Assembly: GCF_001653235.2 (NCBI RefSeq)
Contig: NC_035796.1
Span: 2,976,001-3,040,000 of the forward strand
DNA length: 64,000 nt
Origin: Pochonia chlamydosporia 170
Taxonomy: Eukaryota > Ascomycota > Sordariomycetes > Hypocreales > Clavicipitaceae
Direction of reading: 5' to 3'
A model generated the notes under the pieces. It had not been told where the DNA came from, did no database searches, and saw nothing but the letters and a program-made list of their open reading frames with translations. Both the position numbers and the translations under genes were made by a program. The stretch's first letter is position 1; every line of letters begins with the position of its first letter. Shown here one piece after another: positions 21,895 to 32,469 of the stretch.

Positions 21895-23565
21895 CTCAAA
21901 GAATTCTAAAAGGGTTTGCAGCGAAATAGAGCAAGAGAGCTAATGTCTGATACTTGAAAGTATTTATACTTGAGCAAACTTGTCCGAATGATGAATATGC
22001 ATTGGCATATCTGCACCTTCAAACCACTTACCAACGTACAAGTCACAACATATTCCATTAATCGTGGGGCATCTGTGGAGATGGCGGTTTAGCTAGAGGT
22101 TCAATCGACCAAAGAAAACCCGTGATAGCCTCCGCGAGGCCTGCAATGAGAGTTCCAATGCAATGTTGTGATACACGTTGGTCCTGTTAGAAACCCTCCA
22201 CCAAGTAAAATGCTGTAACCAACGCCGCCAAATGGCGGTATCTTTGCATTATAGTTTAATATTCTTTTCCATAGATTGGTTCTTTTTTTAACTGGAACAA
22301 CATTTGCTTGTGTGAAGCAAGGACGATGATAAATATTCTCGCCTCGGTCCATACTGCTGTGTAGCTTGGCAAACTCGGCAGATGAGATTCAAGACTTGAT
22401 TACTTGTTGGCGGCAGTAATCCTGTTAGCGCCGGATATTATGCCGCAAATGCTCCTCTTTGGGTAAAGCAAAGTGCATGGGTTCCCAACCCATGGCATCA
22501 AGCGGTGAGACATTGACCACGCGATTCTGGGCAAAGAAGAAGTGCTGCCCAGTCCTCGTTTACATTACCTCATGCATGGCCCACCAAAGTCTGCGAACTG
22601 TACGCACTATCGCATTACCCTGACTCCCTTGTTTCAACAACCCTGGCTGATTGATCCGGCACTCAAGGTGGCTTGACAAATCTCTACCTCCAATAGCACC
22701 ATTTCCTGTGCTGGGTTGGGACAGAACGACATGTGAGGAAATATTTAAAATATCGTCCTTGCCGCTTGTCTTATCTTTCTTTCTGTTTCCGTCTTGTTCC
22801 TCTGTCTAACACCATTTCCCGTACGGCTGGGTCAGGCTTGGCCAAAAAGAATGTTGACAACCCGTCGACATGTGCGCAACTATGGGTAGATCACTTGCTG
22901 GTCAGTGCTCGGTTCCGTTTGACTTTGCTCTATTGGATTCTGTCTGCATTGCATTAATGTGTGTGGTTGGTTCTGATAAATGATACGGGCTAAATATGAA
23001 TAGTGAAAACTGACAGCGATGATGCTGAACGGACTTCTCCGTACTTTAGCCAAATTACCTCTGGTACCTACCTATCTACGTACTAGGTAGGTCTGGTATC
23101 TTGGTTAGTCCGTACGGTGTTTACCCTTTATATATACAGTACAGCTGGTACCCTGTTGCTTCTCTTGCCGATCAAGGTCTAATTACAACTGTGGTCGCAA
23201 AGAAAGCGTGTCGTGGCACGGCCAGGCATTTGGAAACAATCAAATGTAATAAAAGGATGCATGCAGTGCGGTACACAGTCGCGTGAAGTGGAAATGCGCA
23301 AGGCTCCATGTCTGTTTGGACCCCTATTCCAACTTGCCGCTGCAATAATGATGCAGTCTGGCGCATTAAAGCAAAAAAGAATGAAAATCAATAGGCTCCT
23401 CGCATGCTTTCTACCAAACTTGACTTAATTGACGTCCCGGACTGGTGTTTTAACTGACCTTCACGCCCACCCCACGCTGCCCTCCCATCGTGCATTGCTT
23501 TAACTCAACGCAACGTCGGCAATAGTCGTCGATTGCATTAGCTCAGAAGATCAGATTGGGCCCAA
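21895..23565. other. Intergenic region, right boundary of the polyketide cluster
   Basis: A 1.7-kb gap between the divergent 555-aa gene and the HET-domain gene. An imperfect inverted repeat of TACCTACC/GGTAGGT type lies at about 23065-23095. No gene, RNA or mobile element is supported. It is the natural place to put the right edge of the cluster. Confidence 0.5.
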
Positions 23566-24654
23566 ATGGCGCCACCTGCGGGTGTGACATTGATTCGCTA
23601 CCAGCCATTGGATCGCGGTGGCAATGAGATACGACTGTTGGAAGTTCGGCCAACTTCGACCAACGACATCAACGATCGCGTCGTGTGTCGTTTAGTACAC
23701 GAGAGACCAAGTGAGTTGTCTGAATTTATCGGTCTCTCGTCACTCTACGGCGACATTGCCGTTACCGAGCCCATCCTGCTCAATGGTTCTCAGATTGCTA
23801 TCCCTGCGCACCTCGCGCAGGCTATGCGCTACCTTCGAGGTGTCTTCTCTGGCGCTGCTGGCCAGCCAACACCCAGTTCATCGACGACAGATATTCATTG
23901 CGCAACACGAATTGACGAGCCACGAACGCCCAAGAAGACTCCCAGCTGGCTCCGGTCCCTCCTCAAGAACGTGCGGCACAAGTTTGCCGACCCGCACGGC
24001 TCCAGCTCATCCCCAGATCGAACACCCCCATTGCGTATTTGGCTGGACCTCTTATGTATCAATAGGCGGGATGCTCGCGAGGAATCGGAGCGGCGCTCAC
24101 AAATGGCTCGAGCCTACCGCCACGCGAAGATGGTCGTTGGCTGGTTAGGGCCGAGGGACTCGACTTCCGATCTCGCCATTAACATCATCCAGGCGTGGGA
24201 TAAATGCATGCCTGCTTCATTTGGCGAGCCTGGTGACCGTGAGGCTCACCCAGAGAACTACGCACCTAAGCTGCAATGGATGGGCCCTGTCGCACATTTA
24301 AGCCATATTCCTGAAGATATTACCGACCCGCGAGACGTCCCAAGTTACAAAGCGATCAGCGATTTCCTCAACCGACCTTATTTTCGAAACGCATGGCTTC
24401 TCGACGATATGGCCATGGCTCGGTTTCCGGCTTTTCTATTGGGCGATGACATTGTGTCCTGGATGCAGATTTTACGACTTAATCGCGTCAATGAAGAAAT
24501 CAAGGACCACGGTGCTGATATGTTCCCTGACGACCTGCGACCGTTGCTCGACTATCTGCCACTTGGGAGTGTGTACACCTTTTTAAAGGATTTTGATAGG
24601 CGCCTAAGATTAGAGGGCAATTCCCTAGAGATAGTTTCAACATCGAGCTCATAG
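23566..24654 (+). CDS. HET-domain (heterokaryon incompatibility) protein, possibly truncated
   Basis: HET-domain proteins trigger programmed cell death when incompatible fungal strains fuse; many are of unknown specificity. The 362-aa product starts at 23566 in a good translation context (AAATGG). The diagnostic HET core is clear around residues 160-195: LRIWLDLLCINRRD followed by the Arg/Ser-rich helix and KMVVGWLGP; an N-terminal LIRYQPL and a later PYFRNAWLLDD (usually W-R-x-W-x-x-Q/E) also fit. Most HET proteins continue well beyond this point. Here the frame ends soon after a DFDRRLRLEG segment, while a +1-shifted frame stays open and protein-like (FAIADALSRR) to TAA at 24797-24799. That suggests a recent frameshift or an unrecognised intron. 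No partner gene sits next to it. Confidence 0.82.
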   Translation: MAPPAGVTLIRYQPLDRGGNEIRLLEVRPTSTNDINDRVVCRLVHERPSELSEFIGLSSLYGDIAVTEPILLNGSQIAIPAHLAQAMRYLRGVFSGAAGQPTPSSSTTDIHCATRIDEPRTPKKTPSWLRSLLKNVRHKFADPHGSSSSPDRTPPLRIWLDLLCINRRDAREESERRSQMARAYRHAKMVVGWLGPRDSTSDLAINIIQAWDKCMPASFGEPGDREAHPENYAPKLQWMGPVAHLSHIPEDITDPRDVPSYKAISDFLNRPYFRNAWLLDDMAMARFPAFLLGDDIVSWMQILRLNRVNEEIKDHGADMFPDDLRPLLDYLPLGSVYTFLKDFDRRLRLEGNSLEIVSTSSS

Positions 24655-25115
24655 AGGCCGCTTTGCTATTGCTGATGCTTTGAGCCGCCGGAACGTGGTA
24701 ATCCAAATGTGTACCAATACCTTCAATGTCGCAAAATACGAATGGCAAGCTAATTTGAAACATAATGCTCACATCTGCAAAGCCATTAGAATTGAATAAA
24801 AACGTGCAACATTTTTAAGTGTTGCTGCTTGTATGTCAGAAGAGTAAGCAAACCACAACGTCAAACAGGCAATTAGACGATCTTGGTAGTGGTGTAACAA
24901 CTGCCCAAAAATCTAGCTCCTCGTTAATCTAACAATCGCAATTTCATCGTCTCGTTGGAGACTATTTGCTATCAGCAACTACGAAGTAACTTCCAAGTAG
25001 TGATAAGACAGTCAATTTTAAGTATTAAAGTTCTATATCGTTTTTCGTATTTGCCTCTTAAATTTGCCCTACATTACTCTAGTACAGACCTCGGCATCCG
25101 TAGTCACCGACCTCG
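24655..25115. other. Convergent spacer with possible shifted HET frame
   Basis: The first 145 bp may be the out-of-frame remainder of the HET gene (see that entry). From about 24780 to 25090 the DNA is AT-rich without a recognisable gene. The BPL_N gene ends at 25116 on the opposite strand. Confidence 0.4.
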
Positions 25116-26182
25116 TTAAATCCAAAAAATGGCCAATCCCAAAGCAAACCAACCAAGTAGGCATGGCAGGGCCAGCCTCCCTTGTTGTTGTCCACCTGGG
25201 TTTGCCGCACTCTCTTCTGACGTTTTATTTGACGTGGTATTTGTGCCCGTCCTTCCCATGGCTGCGGTAACAAAGTCATAACCGATATCAATGGTCGAAT
25301 TCAAGCCGTCAGGGTTGCTTAGATCATAGGATCGATCTGAAGACGACAAGAGTCCACGCACATTAGCCTGTTGCCTTGTTTCGATTCAAGTAAGAGGTCC
25401 CCTACTTACACCAGCTTTTCGTTGCCTCTGGGTGTGCCCCGACCAGGGCAACCCACCCTTTACCAAGCGGCGTCAAGGAGGCTGCTACGTCTCCGTTCTG
25501 CGAGTATCGGCCCAACACACTGCTATTACCACCGGAGAGGCCAGTAATAGCGGCACCATCCTGGAAGTATACCCATCGATTTACCGCTGTTTCGCCTTTG
25601 CTGTAATTGCCGATAGAGGATCGAAATGTCCAGTCTATTTGGATGATGGTGTCTCTCGTGTTCGTCACCTGCGCATTGTCCTGTTTTCTCTCCGAGACGG
25701 CATTGGCGCCTTCAGGGAGCAGCCCTAGCCCGGGCGTACTGCCAGCTAGAAAAGCTCCCAAGCAAAATCCCAAGTAGCGACCTCCCTGCTTTGTAATGAA
25801 GTCGCGAAGCTCCGTTTGGTGATCCTGTAACTCTGCCCAAGCCGAATTAAGGTCTGTGTTCGTCTCAACCTTAGCAGAGTTCTGTCGTCAATAGCACAAA
25901 TGGTACAGCGGGCCGCAACGTACCTGGACCCCCTGGCTGCGCATACACATCTACACCTTTTAAGCTATCACTGCTAATATTGGTATCCTCGTTTGGGCCG
26001 ACATATGTGACTGTGAATTTCTGAGGTGAATTTTCGAGAAGCTGGGCTACTGCTTCGGCGCATCCCTTACATGCCGCAGGGCCACGGTAGACCAGTGCCC
26101 GAGGTTGCGCTGCATTGGCTATAAAGCCGTTTGAGGTTGTCGAAACGACAGCCCAGGCTGTGAGCAACCTGTGAAACCGCAT
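25116..26182 (-). CDS. Secreted BPL_N-domain (class I glutamine amidotransferase-like) protein
   Basis: Resembles the N-terminal domain of biotin-protein ligase (BPL_N), a class I glutamine amidotransferase-like fold. Three exons on the minus strand, 26182-25924, 25853-25410 and 25336-25116, give 307 aa. Residues 1-24 look like a signal peptide. The body has ALVYRGPAACKGCAEAV, the YAQPGGP turn, the nucleophile-elbow GFCLGAFLAG, and ends near GAHPEATKSWY. Splices were placed to join QPGGP to DLNSAWAEL and SW to YRSYDLSN. After the domain comes a Ser/Thr/Asn-rich stretch and a hydrophobic C-terminus (LLGWFALGLAIFW), which could be a GPI-anchor signal or a membrane anchor. There is no biotin ligase catalytic domain, so it is not a biotin ligase. 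Stand-alone secreted members of this type occur in fungi with unknown function. Confidence 0.82.
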
Positions 26183-28030
26183 GGTAATGGTTGCTTGACG
26201 TGGAGATTTGCTTCGGTTTGCTCCCTTTGCATAGCAGAATTAGATAGTTTGCAGTGGATTTTTCCTTGCGAGATTGGTAATTCCACCAATTCTGCCAGAA
26301 ACTGGGCTGCCAAAGTAAATTGCTTGGCTCGTGCGTATGGTTGAGCTTTTCGCACTCTCTTTTAGGTGATCTAAAGCCAATTGTTAGTTTAAAAGGTGTT
26401 CCCTGCATACTGTCTGCTGAACATGGTCTAGCCTTGCTTGCCCAGGCCGTGAAACGAACCCAAAATCTTTATCAGCCTGCGAAATCAGATTGAGTGCTTG
26501 AGTCGCTGTTCCGCAAGGTCTTGACTGGCATAAATCTGGCGAATCTGGCAAAGAAGAAAACAGCTACGTGTGTATGCTGCCTGCGGTAAGAGAACAGAGA
26601 CAAATTCGAGTTGGAATTTGGTGGCTAATCCGGCCTTATCAAATGTAAGAAGAAAAGCGAAAACAGCGAGGGTAGATTAAATCTGACATCAGCCGAAGCT
26701 CTATAAATAAGCGCGCGATGTGACTGAAAGCCCAAGCTCAGTATCTAACTATAATAATTATTAAGTATGAAAAGCAACGGCTGAAAAGGCCGCGCGTTCA
26801 GCTGAAGAGCAGAGTGGACAACTTACATATCAATGTTATACTGGCTCGGCACACGAGAGCCGTCCGTGCCAGCTGTGTTTATGCTTCCACTAGCTCCGGC
26901 AGAGTGATAATTTTTTAGCTCCTTAACCAGGGATTGGGTGGTCCCATATGATTTTAGTCGAGGGATTCATGGTTCCGACCGACCAACCGACTGATCTAGG
27001 CTCTTCCCGTTGTCCCCGCCCACGCTCCAGGGATAGATCTAGGTGAGGTTTTGACAGCAAAGACGGGTATCACAAGATACTTAGTGCCATAAGAGTCTTT
27101 TATTCAGGCCAAAACATGTTGTTTACCGTATCGCACAACTCCTAAAATATCCCACATTCCACAAGCAGAGCACAACCCTGCCAGCTTACGCGCCTCACTG
27201 ACATGTCGGGCGCCCGCTCCAAGAAGCGACGCGATAAAATGCGTAACTGGCTTTCCCAGAATTGTATGAGGGCGCATGGCAGCTGCAAGCCCCTTTTAAC
27301 TAGCCGGTCTGGCATTGGGAGAAGCTGAATGGCGCCAACAGGTGTATTGCACGCGTCATCAAAAACAGGACAAAGTGGCTGGCCCAAGCGACCAATTGAA
27401 TCAATTGATGCCCTTCAGAATTGGCGAGATTGATATCCAAAATCCTAAGATACAATTTTTTCCCAGCTATTACCATGGCGCCACTGACAATGTAAAGAGT
27501 CGCAAACCCCTATGGTCTGTCGAACTACTGTAGGTCTGGTAAAATACTACGTAGAACCAGAATTTGGCTTTTGAGAACATTGAAGGCGTGGATTCCTTTT
27601 TTGCCAGACCGGGACGGGGATTGAGCCATTCGTACTACAAACACACATTAAAGGACAGTTACACTAACTTCGAAGACTTATAATGTACGGGCAATATTTG
27701 GTTGGGTAGACTTTATTGTGTGCTGCAGTACTAGGGTAAGCTGGTGATAAGTTCCACAACCAGACGACTGGTATAATAGCCGGACCAGTCATCAATTCAT
27801 CTTAGCTCCATGTCAGCCGGAATATTCCCTGCGTTGGAAGCAAAGAATTAGGCGGGGTATTCTCGTTCCGCGTTAAGGTCAGCACGGCACTTAAGGCATG
27901 AAAATTACCTACCACCCACAATCATAATTGGAGTGCAACCTGCCCTTTGTCCTGCGCCCTTTGCCCCTTCAGACTGTGCAAAGCACGATATATCCAACGT
28001 TGGAGCATTCTCAACTCCTTGACTGACAGC
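26183..28030. other. Intergenic region between divergent genes
   Basis: A 1.85-kb gap separating the BPL_N gene (minus) from the cupin gene (plus). A pyrimidine/purine-rich leader precedes each gene. Open frames at 26067-26408, 27142-27387 and 27315-27533 have no recognisable protein features. No tRNA, repeat or element recognised. Confidence 0.5.
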
Positions 28031-28631
28031 ATGCGGTTTTTCCATATCCACGCGACACTTGCGGCACTGCTAATGCTGCCATGGGGAAATTTGGCGACCT
28101 CTCCAATAGAGCACCGCAGTGCTAAGGAGATAGTCAAGAAGCTTCAACTTGTACCCAATGTCGAGAAGGGCTACTACATACAGACATTTGAGGACCCAGT
28201 TTCAACCAACAATCGCTCCGTGAGCACTCTTATTTACTACCTTCTTGAAGGATCTGCTGGGCATTCACGCTGGCACCGTCTTGATGCCACAGAGGTGTGG
28301 CACTTTTATGCCGGCGCACCCCTCACACTTTCATTATCCCTTGATGACGGCGCCCCAATCGCAAAGCACACTCTTGGTTCGGACATATTTAACAAACAAG
28401 CGCCACAAGTTGTTATTCCAAGGGGTACGTGGCAAAGCGCGCAGTCCTTGGGTTCCTGGACCTTGGTGGGCACTACAGGTAAGATGCGACAACACCCAGC
28501 CTTTCTGCCGCTTTTGTAGGAGGTCGATGTGGCTAACGAGACCTTCTTTGCTGTAATTAGTTGCACCGGGTTTCGTAACAAGTGGGTTCGAGCTTGCGCC
28601 ACCTGGTTGGGAGCCTAAGGGGTGTTCGTAA
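28031..28631 (+). CDS. Cupin_5 (DUF985) family protein with signal peptide
   Basis: A small cupin-fold protein of the cupin_5/DUF985 family; members are metal-dependent or sugar-epimerase-like beta barrels whose function is mostly unknown. Two exons, 28031-28478 and 28561-28631, give 172 aa. The upstream frame is open to 27947, but the ATG at 28031 starts a hydrophobic leader (LAALLMLPWGNLA), so I choose it. Core motifs are IYYLLEGSAGHSRWHRLDATEVWHF, with the cupin histidines, and the C-terminal VAPGFVTSGFELAPPGW, which is produced only when the intron (GTAAGA...TTAG) is removed. Most family members are cytosolic, so the leader is slightly unusual. Neighbours give no functional hint. Confidence 0.88.
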
Positions 28632-29613
28632 ATTGGCAGTCTTCAGAGATGTCTCCCAGTCCGTGGGCTGGTATATGAGAAGGGGTTTAGTCCATTAGAT
28701 TGAGCCCTCAGGCTCTTGCCGAGTTAGGCTCGGACTTCACAATGTGAAGTAGCCCAACGGGATACCGTTATTCCATTCATATTCGTAAAGCGCCCAAGGC
28801 TCGCCTTTGTAAAGGCGCCTCGGTCGCAACTACCTTTGCATTGTTCGTCAAATATAGCACAATCTTTTGCAACGGGACTGAGTTGTAGCATTACCCCTGA
28901 ATACAAGCTTACACAATTACTGCTTGTATGTACAAGCAACGTAACGTACGCTGGTCAAGCCATGTTTAGTGATCAATTAAAGTCTAGTTCTCTGGAACTA
29001 TAAGTTGACGGTCAGTTAAGGCAGGATGAATCCTGTGATACGAGGCTTTCGAAACACCTAGAAACACATTCTTCGATTGGAAAATCCTTGGATTCTTGGA
29101 CACTCACTATATGATGAGACGGACCCGCGCATTTGATGATTATCCTGTCTCATATGTAATGCAGTACCACAATATTTGTCAATCACAGACTCGCATATCG
29201 AAGGGGGGTAGCTGTGAATGTGAATTCCCTATTTCCTCCAAGCTACCCAAGCCTTGTGCCCAATGTTGGTCGCAATAAAGAAATTTCACACCAACTGTAC
29301 CCCTTTTTCTAAGGGGAAAGGGACAACCACGAAGGCAAGAAACTGAAGTTACATGAAGCTAAAAGCATGCAGGCTATTTCGTTAAATATTACCGCTGCTC
29401 CAAGGATGTCTGCCCGTCTTTCAATGGTGGGGAAAGCATGAGTGACTGTAGAATTACCAGTCGTTTATTAGAGGTGCAAGGCGTATAAAACGAAAGATTT
29501 CCTACTCGACTGCATATCTAGGTGTAGTGTGCAAGCAGTTTTTGCTACTGCTTTATTCAAGCTCTGTTTTCTTCTTGAACGCGACCATGCTTACTGATTT
29601 ACTCAATACCTGA
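28632..29613. other. Convergent intergenic region
   Basis: About 1 kb between the cupin gene and the GNAT gene, whose 3' ends face each other. I see nothing but short unsupported frames, such as 28724-28939 and 29096-29278. Confidence 0.5.
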
Positions 29614-30206
29614 CTAATCGTTGGTGAGTGTCCTTCGTGCGAGGTCCGCCATGGTCTGCTCATCAACCTTGAGAGCCACCCAGTTTTCCATTGTCTTGGC
29701 CCCAACCTTCTCATAGAAGCGCAAAGCCCGTTGATTATCCCGTAAGCAGAGCCAATCCAGTTTGATGCAGCCCGTGTCTTGTGCTTTCTGAGCGATTGTT
29801 TCTATTAGCAATTTAGCGTAACCATGGGACCGATACTCGGGGACCACATAGAGCTCCTCTAGGCATATTCCGGGCGCAGCTGCCCATGTCGAGTAGTTGT
29901 GGTAGTAAATCGCAAGGCCAGATGGTTTATTTTCCGGAGAATAAATTATGAGTGGCCAACCAAACTTTGGTGAAGTCGTTGGTGTGACTGTTTCTTCATC
30001 TTCAAAATGGAGAGTCGCCAACAGGCGAGACTCAGTCGCTGCAATCTCCGTGTTGGGGCTCTGGTCGACAGACCCTGCCTTGATGAATGAGAGAATGGTA
30101 GCCACGTCTGGTCTACGTTGTCAGTAGCACATATTGACAAAATAACGGCGCGGATATGCAGCTCACCTTCTTTACGAGCCAATCGGATATGCGGTTCCCT
30201 CGTCAT
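29614..30206 (-). CDS. GNAT-family N-acetyltransferase
   Basis: A GCN5-related N-acetyltransferase, transferring acetyl from acetyl-CoA to an amine. Two exons on the minus strand, 30206-30167 and 30107-29614, give 177 aa. Exon 1 supplies the typical start MTREPHIRLARKE that runs into DVATILSFI after a 59-bp intron (GTGAGC...CAG). The acetyl-CoA loop is visible in LEELYVVPEYRSHGYAKLLIE (R-x-x-G-x-A), followed by the C-terminal WLCLRDNQRALRFYEKVGA typical of diamine/spermidine-type GNATs. Length is normal. The substrate cannot be told. Confidence 0.92.
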
Positions 30207-30975
30207 GGCTTGGGTCGGTCTGGGACCTGCACAAACAATCTGGTTTCGGTTGGTGAAGATTGTGCTGCCAAGGGTGCGTTTACGTTGACGTCCGACACTT
30301 AGATGATTAGTTGTCGTTGCAGCGATTATGGAATACTCGTTCAAGCTGTCTTATTTCTTTTCCGGCAAGTGAAAGTGCTGTAAGTGATGTTCTAAGCGGA
30401 GGTGTCAAGGAGTCAATGCTATAGGTCTCCGGTGCAATATGAGCCATCCTACGAGACTTTAATGCCAACTACTTGCGAGGCACGCCCTTGCTTTGGCAAG
30501 TTAATCAATATGTCAAGCGACTTAGTAAGCCAATTAACCAAATTATGAGTCCAAGGGGAATAAGTGGTCTGGTCCGAACTCGGACTTGGTGGGGTTGGGT
30601 TACGAACAGCTTGAAGTGAACTTGTTTTTTTTTTGTCAACTTGTCTTGGTGATTTTAGCTCCAGTCCCAGCAAGTTTCACAAGCTACAGGCAACTTGTGG
30701 CAGAGCCTTGTACGTATTTCTTGCACTAACAGGTCTGATTTGGACTAATGGAAGCGCAAAAAGTGTAGCGCGCCAAAGGTGTAGCGTCCGTATTGATGAA
30801 GCGTCCCTGTAAATTGCGTTGTAGAAACCCAAGTTCCAGGATTCCAAGACAAAACGATTCATCATCGCCTTACCTATTATACAGGTAGGTAAAATTTTAA
30901 CTTGTAGGTTGACACCGTTTTTAATTGGCTGAAAATAGATCTATAGCCTATTGTGCAATACAATTACTTGTTAGG
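30207..30975. other. Intergenic region between two minus-strand genes
   Basis: Contains the GNAT promoter and the 3' flank of the methyltransferase. A short inverted repeat (TTACCTA...TAGGTAA type) lies at about 30867-30891. No gene supported; minus frames at 30449-30673 and 30677-30865 lack features. Confidence 0.45.
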
Positions 30976-31910
30976 CTATTCCTTGATAGCCTGAAGCGTG
31001 TATGAATGAGGTAATCGCCACGGTTGATCCCTTAGAGTGTATTCACCTAGACACCGTGTTAGGCTTTACTCTAACAGACAACGGTAGGGATAGCTTACCT
31101 CTGTGATCTGACACCATTTGAGCTGGAATGGCAGGCCATGGGACGCTTTGATGTTCGACAAATCCTGAAATCCGCATCTTGTAATATAAAAGCGCCTCTA
31201 TTATCTCGCCAAGGCCGTGGTTGAATTCCGCGCTTGCTGTGGCCTTGAACTTGTGCCCTCCTGTCTCGACATAGGTGCCATCTTCGTGGAATATCATCGG
31301 CTCGTCGCGCTCAAAATATGGTAGGTTAATAACTAGCCCGTTCTCTGACGTCTCATCTAGTGCCCATAGAACAGGGTGCGCTTCTCGTATGAATAAGCGA
31401 CCTCCAGGTTTTAACAATCCCGCAACCACTCTCGCCCAATCATGGACACTTGGTATCCAACATAGGGCGCCAATACCCGTGTAAACAAGGTCAAAAGAGC
31501 CTGGGTTTAACACTTTAAGGCTATCGTACACTGATGCCTCAACAAATGTTACCCTCTCCCCTCCAGTGCTAGTCGTTGCCGATGCTAGCTTGCGAGCCTC
31601 CGCGAGAGACGCGGGAGAGAAGTCCAACCCTGTCACAGAGCTGGCACCTAGCCTGCTCAGACTAAGTGTGTCAGTACCAATGTGGCACTGCAAATGAACA
31701 CAATTAAGGCCAGTAATACTACCAAGGAGTGGTCTGTCAAACTCTACTACATTGCTGATGTAGGTTTGACTTGTCAGAAAGTCCTTAACCTTGTAGTCTT
31801 GAGACTCGGCATGCTTTACAGCGTTAGAAGCAGGCAGCCTAATGTTGCAGTAGTAAACTTACAATGGCGGCTCGCTCGTCCCATTTCGCTTTATTTATTT
31901 TCTCATACAT
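30976..31910 (-). CDS. Class I SAM-dependent methyltransferase
   Basis: A Rossmann-fold methyltransferase, likely a small-molecule enzyme. Three exons on the minus strand, 31910-31863, 31813-31099 and 31046-30976, give 277 aa. The first intron is only 49 bp. The SAM site reads VHLQCHIGTDTLSL, a form seen in a family of bacterial and fungal methyltransferases in which the usual GxGxG is replaced by CHIGTD; VTGLDFSPASL is motif II and FDLVYTGIGALCWIP motif IV. The last exon adds LPHSYTLQAIKE, the normal C-terminus for this family, whereas reading through the donor gives an unrelated tail. Start at 31910 is the first ATG and encodes the usual charged N-terminus (KWDERA). Too far from the PKS (13 kb, with unrelated genes between) to assign to that cluster. 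Confidence 0.9.
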
Positions 31911-32469
31911 CCCGTATTTTGACATTTTTCCCTGGAGGATTATCGCGTGTAAGAGTAAACTGTATAATGTCAAGTGAAAGAACACTTTGAGGTCTTGTCT
32001 TCCAACTGCGTTTTAATACAGTGGTATTTAAATGCGCTATGCCTAATTGAGCTCGCCGTCTGGGTCTCCTCAGCTTGAGGCAGGCTAGCCACTAGCCGTG
32101 CTCAAAGGCCAAGGTTTCACGACATATGGTATGACTGTTTGCCGAGATACTGCAAGTAGGATGGCAAATGTGTCACAACAACGTTCAAAGCCTTCTACAC
32201 AAATAACAGCCTAGGTTGGCGAACTTTTACCTCGCAACGTTTTCGAACAAGAAGCAAATAGAGGCGCACAGTGTAAGAGACCAGCTTCAAGAACAAAGGT
32301 GAAGAAATAGGCTTGTATAGAACAAAAACTACGGCCTCCTCTACATTACAAAAGAGTACAACTTGTAATGGCCTTGAGATCCCAATCCCGTTTGCTAAAT
32401 AATGCGACAACCTCGACAAGAATCTCGGGGAGATTTTCCATCTGGTGACTGACAGCACACGTGAAATTC
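31911..32469. other. Intergenic region
   Basis: Promoter side of the methyltransferase and 3' flank of the UNC-93-like transporter. No gene; the minus frame at 32195-32473 overlaps the transporter's end and has no recognised features. Confidence 0.45.
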
